Source: Planctomycetota bacterium | GTDB taxonomy: Bacteria; Planctomycetota; B15-G4; JADJEK01 | DNA length: 64,000 nt | NCBI GenBank assembly: GCA_016709145.1 | Contig: JADJEK010000001.1 | Location: 310,001 to 374,000 of the forward strand | Reading direction: 5' to 3' | Shown: one piece after another, positions 61,805-64,000 of the stretch | How positions within the stretch are numbered: the first letter of the stretch is position 1 | Layout: every line of letters begins with the position of its first letter | Notes under the pieces: generated by a model | Databases searched by the model: none | What the model was told of the DNA's origin: nothing | The model's input: the letters and a program-made list of their open reading frames with translations, nothing else | Translations under genes and position numbers: made by a program

Positions 61805-64000
61805 TCACCCGGCCTGCACCATCCGCCCCTCGCGCATGCTCACGATCATCGCGCGCACCTCCCTCCCCGGGCACACCGCACGCAGCGCCGCCCGATAGAT
61901 CTCGATCTGCGCGCGATACGACGCCATGCGCTCCGGGCCGATCGCCGCGTCCGTCTTCCAATCGACGACGAGCAAGCCCTGGTCGCCCTCGTCGACCACG
62001 AGGTCGATCGCACCCTCCATCAATGAGCCGTCCTCGAGTCGCCGGACGAACGGCATTTCTGCGATCACGCGCTGCGCTGCGCGGATGCGCTTCGCCAGCG
62101 GGCTCGCGAGGAAGCGCGTGACGAGATCGATCGCCTCGCGCACCGCGGCCTCGCTGAACTCCTCGGCCGCGGCGCGCGCACGCGCGAACGCGCCGAGCGC
62201 CTCGAGGTCCGGCCGCTTCCAGTCGACGTCCTCGAGCATCGCGTGCACGAGCACGCCGAATGCACGGCCGTGTTCGTCGCCGCCTGCGGGCCCGGTCGGT
62301 CGCGCTTGCGCGCGCGGCTCGACCGTGTCCTTCGCGGCGCTCGCCGACGTGACGGCTCGCGCGTGATCCGCCCTCGACCACACGGCTTGCAAGCGCTGGT
62401 GGAACTCGCCGCGTTCGCGCAAGACGTCCCGCGCCGCGGCCGGCAACGGTGCGGTCAACGCCTCGGGATCGAACGCCAAGCGGAACGGCTGCTCGAGTCC
62501 CGAACGACTCGCGTCGGGATCGACCTCGATCCAGCACGCGCGGCGCGTGGCTTCGTCCGCATCGTGGAACAGCGCATCCCCGCTCAGCGCGGCTTGCGCA
62601 CCCGTGCCCGCGGCCAGCCGATCCTCGGCGCGAGCATCGAACAAGCGCGGCAGCACGAGCACCGACTGCGCCCGCGTCGCGGCGACGTACAGCAATCGTT
62701 GCTCTTCCGCGGCCGACCGCGCGCGATCGCGCGCCTGGGCCTCGGCGAACCCCGGCGTCTCCAGCAACCGTGCGTCGGAGCCGCCGACGCAGAAATGCAA
62801 TCGGGGTGGCGCACCCTCCGTGCGATCCACGAACGGCTCGTTGCGCAGCTGCGCGAACCGACCGAGGTCCGCGAGCACGACGACCGGGAACTCCAGCCCC
62901 TTGGCCTTGTGGATCGTCAACAGCGAGACGGCGCCGACCTCTTCGTCGAGCAACCCCGACTCCTCTTCCTGTCCGCTGTCGGCCTCGAGCTGTCGGATCT
63001 CGCTGACGAACGCGCGGAACGTGCCGAGCCCCTGGGCTTCCAGCCGCCGCGCGATGTCGACGAACCGCGTCAGGTTCGCCACGCGCGCCTCGCCGCCGGG
63101 CTTCAGATGGAAGATCTCGAGCATCCGCGTCGCGGCGTAGCAACCGTCGACGAACGCCGGCAGCGACGTCGCGTGCCGCCGCGCATGGAGCGCGGCGAGC
63201 AGCGCCGTCGCGACACGCACGGGCTCCGGTCCACCGACGCACGGCTTCGCCGTCGGATCGAACGAACCACCGCGTACCGACCAGGCCGCGAGATCGGAGT
63301 CCGGGATCGCGAACAGCGGCGAGCGCAGCGCGGCGACGACGGCGATCGTGTCCGAGGGTTCGTCGACGGCGCGGAACAGAGCGACCGCGCACTTCACTTC
63401 CGCGCGCTGATAGAAGTTCTTGCCGCCGGCGACGCGGAACGGGATGCCGCGCGCGCGCAACGCCTGCTCGTAGACGTGGACGTTCGACGTCGCGCGGAAC
63501 AGCAGTGCGCAATCCCCGAACGTCGCCGGCCGTTGCGGCGCGCCGTGATGCGGTCGCACGCTCCACGCGCCGGGCCCGCCGTTCGCGAACTTCACCAGCA
63601 GATCGCCGATCGCGTTGGCCTCGTCGAGCCGCGCGCGCTCGACGTTCGCCGCCGGTTCCGCGCCCGCTCGCCGCCCGAGCACGACCACGCGCGCCGACTC
63701 GTCGGCGGCATCGGGCCCGCATTGCAGGGATTCGTACGGGGGCTGGAACGCGGCGACTTCGGGCTTGGAGAACAGCGCTTGGAACCGCGCGTTCACCCAA
63801 TCGAGCACGGCCGGCGCCGACCGGAAGTTGACCGTGATCGACTCGGTGCGTCCGCCGCTCGCTTCGAGCAACTTGCCCGCGCGCCGATAGACGTCGAGGT
63901 CGGCGCGACGGAAACGGTAGATCGACTGCTTCGGATCGCCGACCAGGAACAGGCGGCCGGGACCAAGCTTCACCGTGTCCCACGACGTCGCCAGCGGTCC
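61805..64000 (-). CDS. AddA/RecB-like UvrD helicase-nuclease, 5' end outside window
   Basis: The 732 residues present start within helicase motif III (RLFLVGDPKQSIYRFRRADL) and continue through motif IV (SITVNFRSAPAVLDWVNARF), the motif V region GAVSLLTIHKAKGLEFPVVV and motif VI EEQRLLYVAATRAQSVLVLP. They end in a PD-(D/E)xK nuclease with EGAIDLVVDEGDQGLLVVDW followed by KTD. That is the C-terminal two thirds of an AddA-type subunit of the double-strand-break resection enzyme. An addB-like partner would be expected beyond 64 kb. The frame is open to the window edge; no start can be assigned. Confidence 0.92.
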   Translation of the reverse strand, partial: GPLATSWDTVKLGPGRLFLVGDPKQSIYRFRRADLDVYRRAGKLLEASGGRTESITVNFRSAPAVLDWVNARFQALFSKPEVAAFQPPYESLQCGPDAADESARVVVLGRRAGAEPAANVERARLDEANAIGDLLVKFANGGPGAWSVRPHHGAPQRPATFGDCALLFRATSNVHVYEQALRARGIPFRVAGGKNFYQRAEVKCAVALFRAVDEPSDTIAVVAALRSPLFAIPDSDLAAWSVRGGSFDPTAKPCVGGPEPVRVATALLAALHARRHATSLPAFVDGCYAATRMLEIFHLKPGGEARVANLTRFVDIARRLEAQGLGTFRAFVSEIRQLEADSGQEEESGLLDEEVGAVSLLTIHKAKGLEFPVVVLADLGRFAQLRNEPFVDRTEGAPPRLHFCVGGSDARLLETPGFAEAQARDRARSAAEEQRLLYVAATRAQSVLVLPRLFDARAEDRLAAGTGAQAALSGDALFHDADEATRRACWIEVDPDASRSGLEQPFRLAFDPEALTAPLPAAARDVLRERGEFHQRLQAVWSRADHARAVTSASAAKDTVEPRAQARPTGPAGGDEHGRAFGVLVHAMLEDVDWKRPDLEALGAFARARAAAEEFSEAAVREAIDLVTRFLASPLAKRIRAAQRVIAEMPFVRRLEDGSLMEGAIDLVVDEGDQGLLVVDWKTDAAIGPERMASYRAQIEIYRAALRAVCPGREVRAMIVSMREGRMVQAG

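Overview
The window is high-GC bacterial DNA that most resembles a member of the Planctomycetota. The reasons are the recurring secreted FG-GAP/beta-propeller proteins with a shared Cys/Gly-rich C-terminal domain, the proteins built from carboxypeptidase-regulatory-like (Ig-like) repeats, an ECF sigma factor fused to such repeats through a membrane span, a periplasmic TPR-CHAT protein, and many lipoproteins and signal peptides. This is inferred from gene content only; no rRNA gene or other direct taxonomic marker is present.

Layout. 1-5.7 kb looks accessory. It holds a broken gene, the 3' fragment of a tRNA-Gly(CCC) beside an N-terminally truncated tyrosine recombinase, an intact FG-GAP protein, and a translationally coupled three-gene cassette (TIGR04255-family protein, HTH protein, QTCD-motif protein). 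5.9-9 kb carries a GNAT acetyltransferase, small damaged genes and an FG-GAP gene with at least six frame changes. 9.1-19.1 kb is core-like: a large FG-GAP protein, a SanA/YdcF-type protein, PPK2, ETF-ubiquinone oxidoreductase (one frameshift), a membrane glycosyltransferase, a sigma/anti-sigma/membrane-protein operon, a DCC-family protein and tRNA-Leu(GAG).

19.1-20.0 kb is a gene-free repeat region whose composite element recurs at 52.5 kb. 20.0-27.0 kb holds a large membrane-anchored protein, an unknown protein, a MerR-type regulator with a B12-binding-like domain, a TPR lipoprotein and an acetolactate-decarboxylase-like lipoprotein. 27.0-38.6 kb holds an FG-GAP protein, a clostripain-type peptidase, a ribose-type ABC transporter operon, a b562-like protein, an MFS transporter, trmB, a beta-helix protein and a small unknown protein. 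38.6-47.4 kb holds a repeat-domain protein, a CxxCH haem protein, a TPR-membrane/TPR-AAA gene pair, kup and a DUF4870 protein. 47.6-52.5 kb holds a lipoprotein, groESL, a response regulator, thiE and a methyltransferase. 52.8-64 kb holds the TPR-CHAT protein, an MBL-fold hydrolase, the sigma fusion, a lipoprotein and the 3' part of an AddA/RecB-like helicase-nuclease, with two copies of a fold-back repeat and a 12-bp minisatellite between them.

Cooperation between genes is clearest in four places: the GTGA/ATGA-coupled cassette at 3.3-5.6 kb, the sigma/anti-sigma operon at 17.0-18.5 kb, the sugar ABC operon at 30.4-33.9 kb, and groES-groEL. Apparent frameshifts occur only below 27 kb and cluster below 9 kb, so some broken genes may be assembly errors and not true decay.
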